Shown here: positions 63,199 through 64,000 of the stretch, piece after piece
Numbering within the stretch: the stretch's first letter is position 1
Layout: each line of letters opens with the position of its first letter
Assembly: GCA_900239685.1 (NCBI GenBank)
Contig: OENT01000112.1
Location: forward strand, 144,270-208,269
Direction of reading: 5' to 3'
Source of the DNA: Rotaria macrura
Taxonomy: Eukaryota > Rotifera > Eurotatoria > Philodinida > Philodinidae
Length of the DNA stretch: 64,000 nt
Notes under the pieces: model-generated
Database searches by the model: none
Told to the model about the DNA's origin: nothing
Seen by the model: the letters and a program-made list of their open reading frames with translations, nothing else
Translations under genes and position numbers: made by a program

Positions 63199-64000
63199 AA
63201 CCCATATTAGCATTTAACTCAGAAGTTTTTTGGAAAGCTGTTGTCGAAATCTTCTGAGTTCACCTTGGAGTTTTTAAGAAGTTGTATACTTTAATTACCC
63301 AATGCACTCACGCTCACATGAACCCTATTTTGTTCATGAAATGTGGAGTCTTTCCTGGTGATAGTTTCCAGAATCCTTTCTGACGGGTTTCGATTCTCAG
63401 AAATCACCAGATTCTGACACTGAGAGTTCGATGATTTTCCTATGGGATCTTGAACATGTTCGATAAGATCCTATTAGGTTCCGATAAGATCTGGTCGGTC
63501 TCTACTGAGGGAGTGCATCGCTTGGGTTGAAACAAACAAAAATTTAACTTATCTCTTCTACATGATAACGCATGAAGTTTGGTAGTTTCCCTAAATACAT
63601 TATCAGTAACAACAGCACAGTATCGTCTTTATCTTCTTAACACAATGCCATATATCTAGACCATAGCAACAACAAAACCTAAATAAGTTCAGATAATTTC
63701 CCTTTTTCTGTTTTTTTTTGTAAACGAATTCTTGATAAATCAAGATAGAATCTTCGAAACATTGATAAATATATATAAATTTATTTATATAATAAAATAA
63801 ATAAATCACACGCAGTTATATTGACATATACTCAGGAGATTCATTTCGATAATCTGATTGTAAAAGGTTTTTATAAAAGTCGACGAAAACCCTCAGAATC
63901 TGGAAGACACCCAAGTCAAGAAATCCGGGCCGGATCTCGTCGGATCCCCCAGGAACGTGGAAGCAGTATTCCGTCCGGAAAGACTACGGATTTTTCCGGA
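63199..64000. other. repeat-derived sequence to the window end
   Basis: Contains a short hairpin (AACTCAGAAG at 63218-63227 against CTTCTGAGTT at 63251-63260) and GATC/ATCCGAT-rich words at 63420-63510 and 63920-64000, like those of MITE A and B. No gene was seen; the final stretch may be another element cut by the window edge. Confidence 0.35.

Overview
This window looks like nuclear DNA of a small invertebrate, most probably a bdelloid rotifer or a close relative. That placement is an inference. What the sequence shows directly is A+T-rich DNA, many short spliceosomal introns (mostly 50-75 nt, GT-AG with a few GC-AG), animal-type genes (meckelin, gamma-syntrophin, a TMEM163-like protein, the SHARK tyrosine kinase), and bacterial-looking enzyme families beside a diverse set of decayed transposons. 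I saw no operons, ribosome binding sites, CRISPR arrays, rRNA or convincing tRNA genes.

Left part (1-19 kb). A full-length meckelin (TMEM67) gene on the plus strand (266-7964) is followed by 3.7 kb without a recognisable gene. Next come an intronless, secreted, penicillin-binding/beta-lactamase-fold serine hydrolase (11669-12883) and a second meckelin gene (14921-18824) that keeps only the membrane half. This shortened paralogue is open throughout; seven of its nine exons have exactly the same length as in the full gene.

Middle (19-32.3 kb). Gamma-syntrophin (minus, 3 exons, 580 aa), a TMEM163-like membrane protein (plus, 2 exons, 280 aa) and SHARK (minus, 9 exons, 948 aa; SH2, ankyrin repeats, SH2, kinase) form a conserved gene block. 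All three could be assembled with every splice phase matching. One SHARK intron holds a 637-bp inverted-repeat element and another position in the same intron a run of 20 G.

Right part (32-64 kb). This is dominated by mobile DNA: a 1.05-kb inverted repeat (35393-36444); a full-length but dead LINE on the minus strand (39549-44917) with 13-bp target duplications and poly-A tail, itself carrying a 48-bp hAT-like palindrome with an 8-bp duplication; a perfect 35-bp-stem hairpin (50230-50310); a Ginger-like integrase DNA transposon (53932-56565) with about 127-bp terminal inverted repeats and a TTTA duplication, one of whose termini is split by a TA-flanked 350-bp MITE; and at 60.3-63.2 kb a second copy of that MITE containing two inverted copies of another MITE. 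Two convergent cellular genes lie among them: an aspartate/glutamate-racemase-family enzyme (51335-52274, 5 exons) and a single-exon membrane-anchored cupin-like protein (52383-53009).

No obviously new multi-gene system is present. The most unusual items are the ectodomain-less meckelin paralogue, the 48-bp hAT-like insertion whose removal restores a LINE reading frame, and the Ginger-like transposon with a cysteine-rich C-terminal tail. All exon coordinates were derived by eye from splice motifs and phase, not from transcripts.
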